Shown piece by piece: positions 21,955 through 32,380 of a stretch of DNA of 64,000 nucleotides. Position 1 is the stretch's first letter; the number at the start of each line of letters is the position of its first letter. Source of the stretch: Setoptus koraiensis (lineage: Eukaryota > Arthropoda). The notes under the pieces are model-generated. The model ran no database searches and was not told the DNA's origin. It saw nothing but the letters and a program-made list of their open reading frames with translations. The stretch is taken from positions 10,106,001-10,170,000 of the forward strand of contig CM106585.1 of the NCBI GenBank assembly GCA_048013815.1, written 5' to 3'. A program made the translations under genes and the position numbers.

Positions 21955-23165
21955 CATATGCGCATTTCGGCGCATTTCGGCGCATTTCGGTGCATTTCGG
22001 ACGCATCTCCGAGCAGACTTGGCGGCGAGCACTTCGGAGTGCCCATAGTGCCGGCGCCGATGCCCCCGAAAAACGACTTCGGACCTTTCCGGGTCGGCGA
22101 CCTGACTTGGCAGCTCAAACTAACTCACAAGGTAAACCTCTTTTCCAGGTACAAAAGATTCCACCTGACTATTGTCTAACTCTTCTCTCCTGATCAAGCT
22201 GAGCAAGTAACAGCAAGCGCCAGTGCTATTACGTAAGAGTAGCCACCATCTCCGAAGTGTGTGTGTGTGTAGAAACTGGTTTTTGCTCGTCGTTGTCTGT
22301 GTATCTGACAACACCAGACACTATCTGTCCGGCGCTTGTTTGCGCCTGTCCACTCGTTATGAGCTGGCCTGACTGACACAACATTGCAGAGAACTGTTGG
22401 GCAATTTTGTTTGCATTATTTCATATCGCCACCACTTTATTTCCATTTCGAAGCGCCGGCGCGTTTCACGTTGCGCTCGCTTCGGGGCGCACAATTCGCG
22501 GTCAACAAGCGAATTGTGCCGCCTGCTTACAATCGGCGCTTCCGGCCTCCAGTGTGCGCCTATCGGGCAACTGAGCCACCCCTCGCCACTCGGGACGAGT
22601 TCACGTTCGAATTCGCGGGCTTCGACCGGCTGCCGGCGCCGATCTGGCAGCCGAGGCCGGTCGCCGGAGCTCGGTTTTGCCCGAGTGGTCATACTTGTTG
22701 TTGCCACTTGTTGCGAGTTTCGCGGCCGCGTCGTACCCGTCGAGCCCGCTCAAGGTCACTCGCGGGCTGAAAACGAAAGCTGCGCGGCTCGGGCTCGACG
22801 AGCCGGCGCGAGAGTCCGAGCTGCTGGCGGCGAGAGCGAAACGACCGCCAACGCGGGCAGCCGCGGACGTTTGTTTGGCGGCCAAGCAGGGCTCGCTCGC
22901 CGGCGTTGTGTGACGTCGCTGGCCAGTGGTCAGTGAACTCGCGAGACCAGACGAGCAGTGCGCGCCGGCGAGCGCACCGAGCCGCCCGAGAGCGTTTGCA
23001 TAATTACGGCGCCACTGGGAGACTTTCGCTGCTCAGCTTTCGCCGCTCCGAAGTGGCCGCTCTGGCCGAATTTGCCGCTCTTGCCGGGCGCGGAGGCAGT
23101 CGAGATGAAATGGGCATGTAGCAACAACAGGTTACCAGCTGTAGAAACAAGCGCAATGCGGAACT
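21955..23165. other. GC-rich insert in the shared promoter of peptide genes 3 and 4
   Basis: Clearly higher in G+C and CpG than the AT-rich array around it. The left edge breaks the family sequence after GGGACTATTCAT and begins with four 10-bp CGCATTTCGG repeats (about 21961-22000). The right edge is near 23160, where a scrap like the family 3' UTR (AACTTGACGACTAA) precedes family promoter sequence. An 11-bp hairpin (GCACAATTCGC) lies near 22490-22515. No terminal inverted repeats, transposase or clear protein was found. The long ORFs in all frames follow from few stops in GC-rich DNA. Origin unknown: a composite or captured segment is as likely as a mobile element. Confidence 0.6.
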
Positions 23166-23368
23166 TGACGACTAAGCCAACTTTTGATCTTATTAGATGA
23201 TGTTGAGATGTTCAAAATTTGATCAACATGAAATTGAAAACTTTTTGAGCTGGGCACGAACCCAAAGTCGTAGTCATTCCTCACAAGTAATCATTCGACA
23301 CTTTCCCTGAGATCAGCACCAATCAAAGCCATATCACAGTTAAAATCAACATTAGCAACATTTTCATC

Positions 23369-23614
23369 ATGTCCAAATTACTATCCATCATTGTGTTGTT
23401 AGCCGTAATAGTCATGGCCATCAATCTATCGGAACATCAAGTGTCATGTCAGGGGTATGGTATTGCTACCCGAGGACGCCGCTCCGCACCAAGTGAGCGC
23501 CTCAACGCTCGCCTCAACGCTACCAATTCACTCGCTGGTGTCTTGGCCGGCAGAGAGAAACGTCAGTTTTCATATCCAGGCCTTCGGAAAAACAATACGA
23601 ACTCAGGAAAATAA
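23369..23614 (+). CDS. Secreted KR-Q peptide precursor, gene 4
   Basis: 81 residues: family signal peptide, GYGIATRGRRSAPSE, then a short pro-region with the duplicated motif RLNARLNATNSLAGVLAGRE. The single KR gives QFSYPGLRKNNTNSGK, which should become an amidated pyroGlu peptide. The NNTNSGK end is shared with gene 6, and the LAGVLAGREKRQ part with gene 7, so this copy looks like a mosaic of cassettes. The usual TATTTAAG box is degraded to CTTTTTGAG here. Confidence 0.85.
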   Translation: MSKLLSIIVLLAVIVMAINLSEHQVSCQGYGIATRGRRSAPSERLNARLNATNSLAGVLAGREKRQFSYPGLRKNNTNSGK

Positions 23615-24909
23615 GGGTGATGCGAAACTCGGCGACTAACGTGTCTACATCTAGACTTAATTGTTATACAAGATCCATAACACAATCATTAAAATATGTC
23701 GCACTCTTGTATTCATCAACATTAAACCATCGACGCCTGGACTTTTTCCAGAATTAACCCATTTATTGGATCAATAAAACACTAATTCTGATTCAATAAC
23801 TCCGTCTCAAATTTTCTATCCTTATTTATCGCACTATCTAATTCCTACGTGATTTTAATTCAAAATCGGATGAAATTTTCACTTTTCGACCAAAATTTCA
23901 ACCTATTTGGGTGTTTTTGCAGTTAGGATTATATCTCATTCAGGCTTTTCTTGGGCACAGTCGATTGGTTTATTGAGTCACGGCTAGTAGCGTCGATTAC
24001 TTTCGCTGTCTCTGCACTAGGTAATGGACTCCCTAAATTCGTCACAGGCCTTTAGTCATGGCAATTCCTTCTATTCTTATCGCCCTAAGAATTCGACCTC
24101 TTCGCCTCTATCATAATATTATAGATATTGGTACGTTTATTCAGTGATGTTACATGACTGATTACATGTATACAAGTTGATTAATGACGATGTATCTCGT
24201 ACAGACAATGTGGACGAGGTGAAACAAAGCCATGTTAGATCAATCGCATAAATAGATTGTTCAATCCTATTGTATTGGATCGACTTATTTACCTCAATCA
24301 AAACCATGTCGATAGAAACAGCTATGTATGGCTTCGATTATAAAAGTATGAAGTGTGCCCTATTATAATTAGATAACATGGTTAGCTGATCACGATGCTG
24401 TTATTGACATACAGATTGGTTTTAAAGTTAATGAGTGTGTGTCGAGTAATATGTCACAGCTAATAAGCCACAGATGTGATGGGATGTTTGGATAATAGCA
24501 ATTGATTTGCAAGCTATGCTACTCCCAATATATGATGTCATGAATACAAATTACACTGATAGACAGACTCTGCGATAAACACCATATCAGACACCATGGA
24601 TTGTTTTGCGACAACAAACATGTCAACATTGATGTGTCTTGCACAAGTCAACTAACCGTATGCCATTTAATGATTTTGATATCATATATTGCGATATATA
24701 TATTAATGAGAGAGTACAGTTCACTCATTAATATGTTGGCAAAATGTAATAAAAGCATCATTTAGTTCTCACTGGCAACCACAGTGGAAAAACAAGCTTC
24801 AACAATTTACGACAGCAATTTGGGTTGAAAAAACTAAAGGTTATTCAAGTTTGTTGCTGATCAGTCCAAAGGAAAATTCCACCTAGAAGCGTTATACAAA
24901 AAAGAAAAT

Positions 24910-25383
24910 ATGTCTCCAATAAACCAGAAAGTGATGTGTGTCTCAGGTAAGATTCTCAGAACATCAAGGTGTAACATTGACTAGCTATCAGGCGTACAAA
25001 ACTCATTTAATAACCCGAATGTGTAAACTCTCTCATTGTCGTCATTGTTGTATCTATAAGTAGTAGCCGTTTTGTTTGCTGGTGCAATTTTAGCGACACC
25101 CTCAGACAGTGCTAACACTGACCAGAAGCCATTCAATGATGAATTGCTCAGAATAAATTCATCGGAATCCTATCTAATCGGCGCAAACTGTCAAGAAAAT
25201 GAAAGAGCAGCGTTGGGTATGTTGCCTGAATGTGAGCCTAGTTGCGACAATCCAAGACCAATCTGTCCAAGGATATTCGCTATCATGGAGAAGCCATGCT
25301 GTTTTTGCAAAGAACCTCTAGTTCGTGACAAAAAATCGAATTTGTGTATTCAGTTAGATCAATGCGAATCGAACAACTTGTAA
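24910..25383 (+). CDS. Secreted TIL-domain (trypsin-inhibitor-like) cysteine-rich protein
   Basis: Two exons: 24910-24946 (donor TCAG/GTAAG) and 25061-25383 (acceptor CTATAAG), giving 119 residues. The splice makes a good signal peptide, MSPINQKVMCVSVVAVLFAG followed by AILA. After an acidic linker comes a Cys-rich domain with ECEPSC, PICP, CCFC, KEPLVRD and LDQC. The CFCKxxxVRD...C...QC pattern is that of TIL inhibitors of serine proteases. Typical TIL domains have ten cysteines. Here nine are visible, two of the usual positions are missing and one is extra (CCFC), so the fold may hold fewer or rearranged disulfides. A second Cys-rich domain is not present. It lies inside the peptide array and is not homologous to the peptides. 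Confidence 0.78.
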
Positions 25384-26347
25384 TCGAATCAAATCATTAT
25401 TCCAAAGAAATGTATCATTGCATTAATTAGCCATGAGCGCTCGTGTGTTTTTGCTGTATAAATAAAAAGAGTATTTAGATATCATGAGATTGACAAAGCA
25501 TAAGGTAATAACTATTGTAAAAGGTTAGAAGCAAGCCATCAATATCGAGGAATCAAGTCGTCATAGTCATAGTATATGAAATAAAAATATAAAGCCCATT
25601 AACTATACTGGCTGATAGTCGTCATTTGGAATTGAAGTATTAGTGTACGGTGCTATCCTACTGCGGAGTTGAAAGTGAGACTTGTTGTATGCATAAACTA
25701 ACCTGTTGAACTTTTGACTAAAAATTATCATCAGTCAGATGGCAGTCATAAAGAAGACGAGCGAGCATGCGATAATAGTTGGTACTTTTTTACAACTTTT
25801 ACTTATACTCGAATCTGCCGCAATGGATAAGCTACCATGGAAAGGATTGAATGGCAGAAGATTGGATTAAATAAGATTGGATCGGATTAGGTTGGATTGG
25901 ATTGGAAGAAGGGATAAGATCTGCGCTGGTATCATCAACACCATAATTTGAGAAAACAACTGGCAAGATGAACGCCGGTAGTCACACATTCAAATGAACT
26001 AGCTGTGAACTTGTGTAGAGACAGTAAACAAGTATCTAAATAGGCACTCACAATTCAGAAGACGTAATTATTTCACTTGTTGGAGTCGATGATTGCGAAA
26101 ACAACCTGTTATTGTTGACTAAAAATGTTTTAAATGTTGATACACAAGTCGTAGAGAAAAGGAGTCTAACATCTTGTCAGTTTGGTTGCACTTGATGAAT
26201 TAATCGGTGCAACAAAAGGATTTATTCACCATCGAGCTTTCACGAAAACAACAAATTAATAAACAGTATCGATGAGATTGGACTGTAAATGGATCACTAT
26301 GCATGTGAATCAAGATGCACTCATTAAATGCCTAATCAGCTGTTTAC
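25384..26347. other. Spacer with GATTGGA-type short tandem repeat
   Basis: No gene seen. An imperfect 5- to 10-bp repeat of GGATT/GATTGGA lies at about 25,851-25,910. AATAAA at about 25,460 may end the TIL transcript. Confidence 0.5.
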
Positions 26348-28123
26348 ATGATAACAAGTTGTGAAAAGCACCACTGTACCCACTGTAAACCAATGATATC
26401 GACAATTGCTACAAACTTTATTCCATTTGACTATTTTATTACTGCTAAAGAAATTAAATCTCTAATAATGTATACGTGCAACCAAACATGTTTTAATAGT
26501 CGTATCACCGATGACCGTCGGCTCTCATCTGATATCATCACCATTGACAGAAACTATAGAAAGTATGATGTGATTATATTTGGTGCATCTGGATCGGCGG
26601 GTCAATTTGTCATTGAGGAACTGGCTTTGGTGACTCAAAAAGCTAAGCAACAGCAATCGTATCTCGATGAACAACGTAATGAGCAGCAGCAACAACCGGT
26701 AGAGTCGACATCTCACCAAGATACAAACAAACACAATGTGCCTGTGAAACAATTTTCCTGGGCCGTCGCAGGTAGATCGGCAAACAATTTGAAAGAATCA
26801 CTCACTAGAGCCGAACTGGCCACTGGCCTCAAGGATCTTTCTCGGAACGTACCCATAGTTTTAGCTGATCTAGAACACCATTCATCTCTTCTGGAGATGT
26901 GCTCACAAACGCGGGTGCTCATAAATTGTGCCGGACCCTACACATACTATGGCAAGTGCACCATCCGAACCTATCCAAAATATCACATATCCCTTCATCG
27001 ACATACTAACAGACTTCTCTTTTTTCCGTTAGGTGAGGCAGTCATAAAGGCCTGCATAGAGAAGGGAACGAACTATGTTGATACTGCATTTGAGACAAAA
27101 TTCTTAGAACTGATGCAATTGAAATACTTTGAGTCAGCCAGAGAGAAGCGCGTGCACATTGTGGGAGCCTGTGGCTTTCAATCTATGGCCGCCGAAATGG
27201 GAATGAATTTCATCAAAAAGAAGCACATTGGAAAATTATCCGGCACCGATGTTGTGTTAAGTGTCAATGTAACTACTAACAAGAGCCCCAGGAGATCCAG
27301 AATTATTGGTTTCAATGAGCACGCCAGGGGTATTATAAGTAAGGGATTTTGGTCAAGTGCAATACAAGAGGTCACGGAGAGATATTGTCCAAACGAAAAT
27401 GACGGCTTATCCATGACCACTATCAGGCACGATCTGATGAAACAAATACTGCCAATAAGCCTAAATATGACCTCCAATTCCAAGATGCCAGACAAATATA
27501 GTATGACTAAATTTGTCGAAGTCAATGGATTCTGTTTGCCCTGGCACAAAATAAGTCCAGATAGCTCAAATTTAGTGCGGAGTGAAATATTCAAATACAA
27601 TAACAACAAAATGGAGACTTTCGTCAAAAGTCGAACCTACATTAATTTGGGTTCGTTCTTCAATCTTTTATTAGTCCTATTTCTTGTCTCTATATTTAGC
27701 ATAGTGGCTAGATTCAATTTGGGCAGATATTTGATGCGTTGCTTCCCCACACTCACCTCGGGAGGATTGGTGGCTTCTGATAGAAAGCTCGAGAGGAGGG
27801 CGCTATCTCATATTAAGTTCGCGCAAACGTTTATAGCTTATGGCTGGGACGACATGGACGAAAGTATCTCGAACAGGACCGGTCAAAGTATGACAATATC
27901 ACCACCTAAGAAGGTTTTAATTGCCAGAGTGAGCGGACCAGATCCTAATTACATAGCCAATGCCACTTTTGTTGTAGCGGCCGCCATGACTGTGCTCAAT
28001 GAAACAGATAGACTTCCGGATGAGGGAGGCGTGTTGACGCCGGGTGCGGCCTTCAGAGATACCCAGATTATTGAGAGGTTATTGTTGCGCAATATTAACT
28101 TTGAATTGATAAGACAATTTTAA
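26348..28123 (+). CDS. Saccharopine dehydrogenase-like oxidoreductase (SCCPDH family), with a GC-AG intron
   Basis: It has a Rossmann start YDVIIFGASGSAGQF, then WAVAGRS, LINCAGPYTYYG, EAVIKACIEKGTNYVD, FLELMQLKYFE, VHIVGACGFQS, a membrane-embedded stretch FFNLLLVLFLVSIFSIVARF at about two thirds, and GGVLTPGAAFRDTQIIERLL near the end. All match animal SCCPDH in order. The frame reads through an 81-nt segment (26952-27032) absent from the family. Removing it as a GC-AG intron (G/GCAAGT ... TTAG/GTGAG) restores YYGEAV exactly. The N-terminal about 73 residues before the Rossmann fold have no counterpart, so the real start may be a later Met or a spliced exon. The enzymatic reaction of this family is not established; it is linked to lipid droplets and membranes. 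Confidence 0.88.
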   Translation: MITSCEKHHCTHCKPMISTIATNFIPFDYFITAKEIKSLIMYTCNQTCFNSRITDDRRLSSDIITIDRNYRKYDVIIFGASGSAGQFVIEELALVTQKAKQQQSYLDEQRNEQQQQPVESTSHQDTNKHNVPVKQFSWAVAGRSANNLKESLTRAELATGLKDLSRNVPIVLADLEHHSSLLEMCSQTRVLINCAGPYTYYGKCTIRTYPKYHISLHRHTNRLLFFPLGEAVIKACIEKGTNYVDTAFETKFLELMQLKYFESAREKRVHIVGACGFQSMAAEMGMNFIKKKHIGKLSGTDVVLSVNVTTNKSPRRSRIIGFNEHARGIISKGFWSSAIQEVTERYCPNENDGLSMTTIRHDLMKQILPISLNMTSNSKMPDKYSMTKFVEVNGFCLPWHKISPDSSNLVRSEIFKYNNNKMETFVKSRTYINLGSFFNLLLVLFLVSIFSIVARFNLGRYLMRCFPTLTSGGLVASDRKLERRALSHIKFAQTFIAYGWDDMDESISNRTGQSMTISPPKKVLIARVSGPDPNYIANATFVVAAAMTVLNETDRLPDEGGVLTPGAAFRDTQIIERLLLRNINFELIRQF

Positions 28124-28313
28124 CATACTAATTTTTACATACTGTATGTGTGTACGTATATTCTTAGAGTGGGATTATTTGTTTCATCAGCGTAAATTTT
28201 ATGCAGATATTTGACACGGATAGCATTGTTCTTGATTTGTCTATCTAGCCACTTTGAAAGAGGTCTGACGCGAAACAGATTTTGCGAACCACAAACGATA
28301 TCAGTAAATACTA

Positions 28314-29345
28314 GAATGATGCAATCCATGCAGTTTGCATCATCTATGTAACAACAATCATAATCGGCTTGATAAGTATGATTAGCTAATTATTGATCTT
28401 ATCAGATGATGTTGAGATGTTCAAAATTTGATCAACATAAAGCTGAAAACTATACCCAAATATTGTGTAATTTTGGTCGAAAAGTGAAAATTTGATCCGA
28501 ATTCGAATTAAAATTAGGTAAGAATTGGACAATATGAGAAATAAGGATAGAAAACTTGGGACGAAGTAATTGAATCAGAATTAGTGTTTTATTGAACCAA
28601 TGAATGGGTTAATTTTGGGAAAAGTCCAGGCGCCGATGGTCTTATGTTGATGAATCGAGAGTGCCACATATTTTGCTGATTGTGTTATGGATCTTGTATA
28701 ACAATTAAGTCTAGATGTAGACACGTTAGTCGCCGAGTTTCGCATCACCCTTATTTTCCTCCGTGGATAATACCAATATTGGCTGCACCAAGTGAATATT
28801 GGCGTTTCACTCTGACAAATGTCGCCCCGTCGAGGGGAGCGTTAGCGGATGCTTGTTGTACCTCACTGGCCGCCGTACTGCTTGGCAAATGACTTCCAAG
28901 CTTGACGTTTCTTTCTGCCAACTGCCGAATGATGCAATCCATGCAGTTTGCATCATCTATGTAACAACAATCATAATCGGCTTGATAAGTATGATTAGCT
29001 AATTATTGATCTTATCAGATGATGTTGAGATGTTCAAAATTTGATCAACATAAAGCTGAAAACTATACCCAAATATTGTGTAATTTTGGTCGAAAAGTGA
29101 AAATTTCATCCGAAATCACGTAGGAATTAGATAGTACGATAAATAAGGATAGAAAATTTGAGACGGAGTAATTGAATCAGAATTAGTGTTTTATTGATCC
29201 AATGAATGGGTTAATTCTGGAAAAAGTCCAGGCATCGATGGTTTAATGTTGATTAATCGAAAGTGCGACATATTTTGCTGATTGTGTTATAGATCTTGTA
29301 TAACAATTAAGTCTAGATGTAGACACGTTAGTCGCCGAGTTTCGC
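28314..29345. repeat. Direct tandem duplication, 613-bp offset
   Basis: Sequence starting GAATGATGCAATCCATG at 28314 begins again at 28927. The homologous units run through a promoter scrap, the family 3' flank and into the coding tails. The 28927 breakpoint cuts peptide copy 5 in the middle. The first about 70 bp of the unit come from the flank of the SCCPDH gene, which shows where the left edge was anchored. Confidence 0.8.
28751..28927 (-). pseudogene. Truncated peptide precursor copy (copy 5)
   Basis: Only the 3' part of a gene 1-type copy remains, including gene 1's out-of-frame fusion (SEVQQASANAPLDG...KRQYSLGAANIGIIHGGK). Signal peptide and promoter are missing, cut off by the tandem-duplication joint at 28927. 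The 63-codon frame across the joint starts in unrelated sequence and has no signal peptide. Confidence 0.85.
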
Positions 29346-29352
29346 ATCACCC

Positions 29353-29598
29353 TTATTTTCCTGAGTTCGTATTGTTATTCGGGCGGATCATACCAAACTG
29401 ATATGCTGCTGACATCTGGCGTTTCACTCTGCCAAATGTCGCGCCGTCGAGGGGAGCCGCTTGTTGTACCTCACTTGGTGCGGAGCGGCGTCCTCGGGTG
29501 GCAATACCATACCCCTGACATGACACTTGATGTTCCGATAAATTGATGGCCATGACTATTACGGCTAACAACACAATGATGGATAGTAATTTGGACAT
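29353..29598 (-). CDS. Secreted KR-Q peptide precursor, gene 6
   Basis: 81 residues: family signal peptide, GYGIATRGRRSAPSEVQQ, a pro-region shortened by loss of the ASAN repeat, GATFGRV, then KR. The released peptide is QMSAAYQFGMIRPNNNTNS before the GK tail, predicted pyroGlu and amide. The YQFGM core looks superficially like allatostatin-A ends (YxFGL), but it is internal and I do not claim kinship. It is head-to-head with gene 7 across the same kind of loop as the gene 1/2 pair. Confidence 0.85.
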   Translation of the reverse strand: MSKLLSIIVLLAVIVMAINLSEHQVSCQGYGIATRGRRSAPSEVQQAAPLDGATFGRVKRQMSAAYQFGMIRPNNNTNSGK

Positions 29599-30352
29599 GA
29601 TGAAAATGTTGTTAATGTTGACTTCAACTGTGATATGGCTTTGATTGGTGCTGATCTCAGAGGGAGAGATTGAGTTGGAGTGTGTCGAATGATTGTTTGT
29701 TAGGGATGACTTCGCTATTGCGTTAGACTCGAGCTGGAATAGTTTTCAACTTTATGTTGATCGAATTTTGGACATCTCGACATCATCTGATAAGATCAAT
29801 AATTAGCTATTTATCTGGGATACGAGACTAGAAACTCATGGGACTATTCATGTGTTATTCTTGCTGATATCTGAGCGCGCTCATGGGCTGAACAATAAAA
29901 GTTGGAGATTATATCGGTGATTGTTTGTTTCTATCACAACGAACTTTGTACATCTAAACATCACATGCTAAAATAATAGTAAGCCATTGGAGTGGGAGAC
30001 GGGACATGAAACTCATGCATATTTGTTGTAAACAAATGAAATATAAAGGTAGAAACCTAATCGAAACAATGAAATATTTTTGTTTGTTCATGCGATTCTC
30101 ATCTCGATGCACCATCGTCTTCATGATGATACTGTCTCACGCTTCCCACAAATGGGATGTAAATTTATTTGTTTGTCTTTTATGAGTACATCAGAACCTT
30201 TCTAGTTGCTCGTTATGATCGAGACAAACAATAATCGATATAGCCTCCACATTTTATAGTTCGGTCAGTGGAAATTGAACATGAATGTGCAAGCTCAGAT
30301 ATCAGTAAGACTAACACATGAATAGTCACATGAGTTTCCAGACTCGTATCCC

Positions 30353-30435
30353 AGATAAACAGCTAATTATTGATCTTATCAGATGATGTTGAGATGCTCA
30401 AAATTCTATCAACATGAAATTGAAAACTATTTAAG
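30353..30435 (+). promoter_or_regulatory. Promoter core of peptide gene 7
   Basis: AGATAA at 30353-30358, TTATCA at 30376-30381 and TATTTAAG at 30428-30435, about 120 bp before the ATG. Order and spacing are the same as for gene 2. Confidence 0.5.
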
Positions 30436-30554
30436 CTGGGCACGAACTCAAAGTCGTAGTCATTCCTCACAAGTAATCATTCGACACTTTCCCTGAGATT
30501 AGCACTCAACAAAGTCATATCACAGCTAAAGTCACCATAACCAACATTTTCATC

Positions 30555-30902
30555 ATGTCCAAACTATTATCCATCATTGTGTTGTTAGCCGTAATAGTCA
30601 TGGCCATCAATCTATCGGAACATCAAGTGTCATGTCAGGGGTATGGTATTGCCACCCGAGGACGCCGCTCCGCACCAAGTGAGGTACAACAAGCATCCGC
30701 TAACGCTCGCCTCGACGCTCGCCTCGACGCTACCAAATCACTCGCTGGTGTCTTGGCCGGCAGAGAGAAACGCCAAGCGTTTCCATTTCCACTTTCGGGC
30801 AGAGGTAAACGCCAAGCTGCTGCTTATGCGTCGCAATTCAGAAACAAACGCCAATATTCACTTGGTGGATACAATATTGGTATTATCCACGGAGGAAAAT
30901 AA
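30555..30902 (+). CDS. Secreted KR-Q peptide precursor, gene 7 (three peptides)
   Basis: 115 residues: family signal peptide, GYGIATRGRRSAPSEVQQASAN, then a duplicated ARLD motif (ARLDARLDATKSLAGVLAGRE). Three KR sites, each followed by Gln, give QAFPFPLSGRG, QAAAYASQFRN and QYSLGGYNIGIIHGGK. The first is a novel Phe/Pro-rich peptide whose G before KR predicts an amide. The other two are shared with gene 2. It is thus a hybrid of a gene 4-like pro-region and gene 2-like peptides. Confidence 0.88.
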   Translation: MSKLLSIIVLLAVIVMAINLSEHQVSCQGYGIATRGRRSAPSEVQQASANARLDARLDATKSLAGVLAGREKRQAFPFPLSGRGKRQAAAYASQFRNKRQYSLGGYNIGIIHGGK

Positions 30903-30982
30903 GGGTGATGCGAGACTAGACGACTCACGTGTCTACATCTAGACTTAATTGTTATACAAGATCCATAACACAATCAGTAAAA

Positions 30983-32380
30983 TATGTCGCACTTTTGTAT
31001 TCACCAACATTAAACCATCGACGCCTGGACTTTTTCCAGAATTAACCCATTTATTGGTTCAATAAAGCACTAATTCTGATTCAAGTACTCCGTCTCAAGT
31101 TTTCTATCCTTATTTGTCGTACTATCGAATTCTTACGTGATTTTAATTCGAATTCGCATGAAATTTTCACTTTTCGACCAAATATTTTACCACACATAGG
31201 TGAATTTAAATTTTGGACTGGATCTCTATTCGGCTATTCTTGGACACAATCGGGTTCTTCAAAATCGATAAGAGATAAATAGATCTATGATTCGACACCC
31301 AATCCTTCATTATTATCGTTGTTAACAATCTAACCTCAGTCTTGGGCTCTTGTCAATAAAGTCTCAGCGCATCGAACCATCTCTCCAACGCTCCAGAATG
31401 TTCATGCCATTATTCTGACTGTGACACAATCAAGAAAGAGACATTGTCACTATTTGCATTCAATTCATTTATTAGTTTATTGTCTCAGCAATGCGTTTCA
31501 AGGCTTCAACGAGGAGCGCTTCACCTGCGTTCTCGGTGCTTGTAACAATAACCTTTCTCGCAGAGCCCCATGAATAGACTGTCATTCAAGAAAAACCCAC
31601 TCTTTATTTTGAGGCCTAATGATAGTACTTCATCCATAACAGTCAATCTTGTTCCCATGGAGCTTGGATGATGATTCAATTCAAAAATATCATTTTCTGC
31701 TACACGATGTGGCTGTAGTCGATTGAATAAACGCCGTCAAAAATTAAGGAGGTGCCATGGAACCATCAGTAGTGATACCAAGTAGAGCACTCTGCAAAGA
31801 CTTAATGTTCCTGAGGCGCCGGTCATCCCAGATAAAAAATCCGATGAATATTCCATTACAGGTTCTGAAACCTCCTCTAGGTAGATAATAATTGTGTTGT
31901 CGCCTAATCTGTTTATGGCACGACATTTGTAAGATCCAAAGTCTCTGCGATCAATGTGCCTGATCCTTAATGTCGATTGTGTGAATTCATGGCTGTTGGA
32001 GGTTGTCAGAATTTGAAAATTGTTGTCATTATTGATCTGATATCCATCTCTTATCCAACTGATATCAGGAGATGGATAAGCTTCAACAGCGCAATGTAAC
32101 TCTACAGGATGACCAATGGCTTGCTTATATTTGACTCTATTTGTAGTCAATTGTGGACCAAACTCGATTTCGACACCAACGCTCCGCAAGGCTCCTCTAC
32201 CCACACCATTTTCTGCCAAACAGTAGTATAACCCTCTGTCGCCCTTTGAAGCATCATAAATAGTTATAATATTTCCTTTTGAGACAACCCCTCCAGTTGG
32301 TAGTGGTCCATTATTCTCTCTTCGCCAACTAATTTTTGGCGAGGGATTGCCACTGGCATAACATGATAGAGTAATAGTAT
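30983..32380. repeat. 1398-bp direct duplication, left copy
   Basis: The left copy matches 35176-36573, with identical length and only scattered base changes. It joins the 3' flank of a peptide gene to the last exon of lachesin. The left copy stops abruptly inside the second Ig domain at 32380. Confidence 0.9.
31737..32380 (-). pseudogene. Lachesin 3' exon fragment fused to a peptide-gene promoter
   Basis: It carries part of Ig domain 2, all of Ig domain 3 and the C-terminal hydrophobic tail of lachesin, with the normal stop. The first two exons (signal peptide, Ig domain 1) are absent. Immediately upstream on its strand (from 32381) comes 5' UTR and promoter sequence of the peptide family (compare ACAGTTAAAGTC before the family ATGs). 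The fragment therefore occupies the place of a peptide gene in a head-to-head pair with gene 8. The first in-frame Met (32219) gives no signal peptide, so a functional product is unlikely. Confidence 0.85.

Noticed and set aside
22397-22936. 179-codon and overlapping frames in the GC-rich island
   Set aside because: Several frames of both strands are open at once, as expected for stop-poor GC-rich DNA; no domain.
29405-29465. Allatostatin-A-like YQFGM in gene 6
   Set aside because: The motif is internal and not followed by an amidation and cleavage site; only one copy has it.
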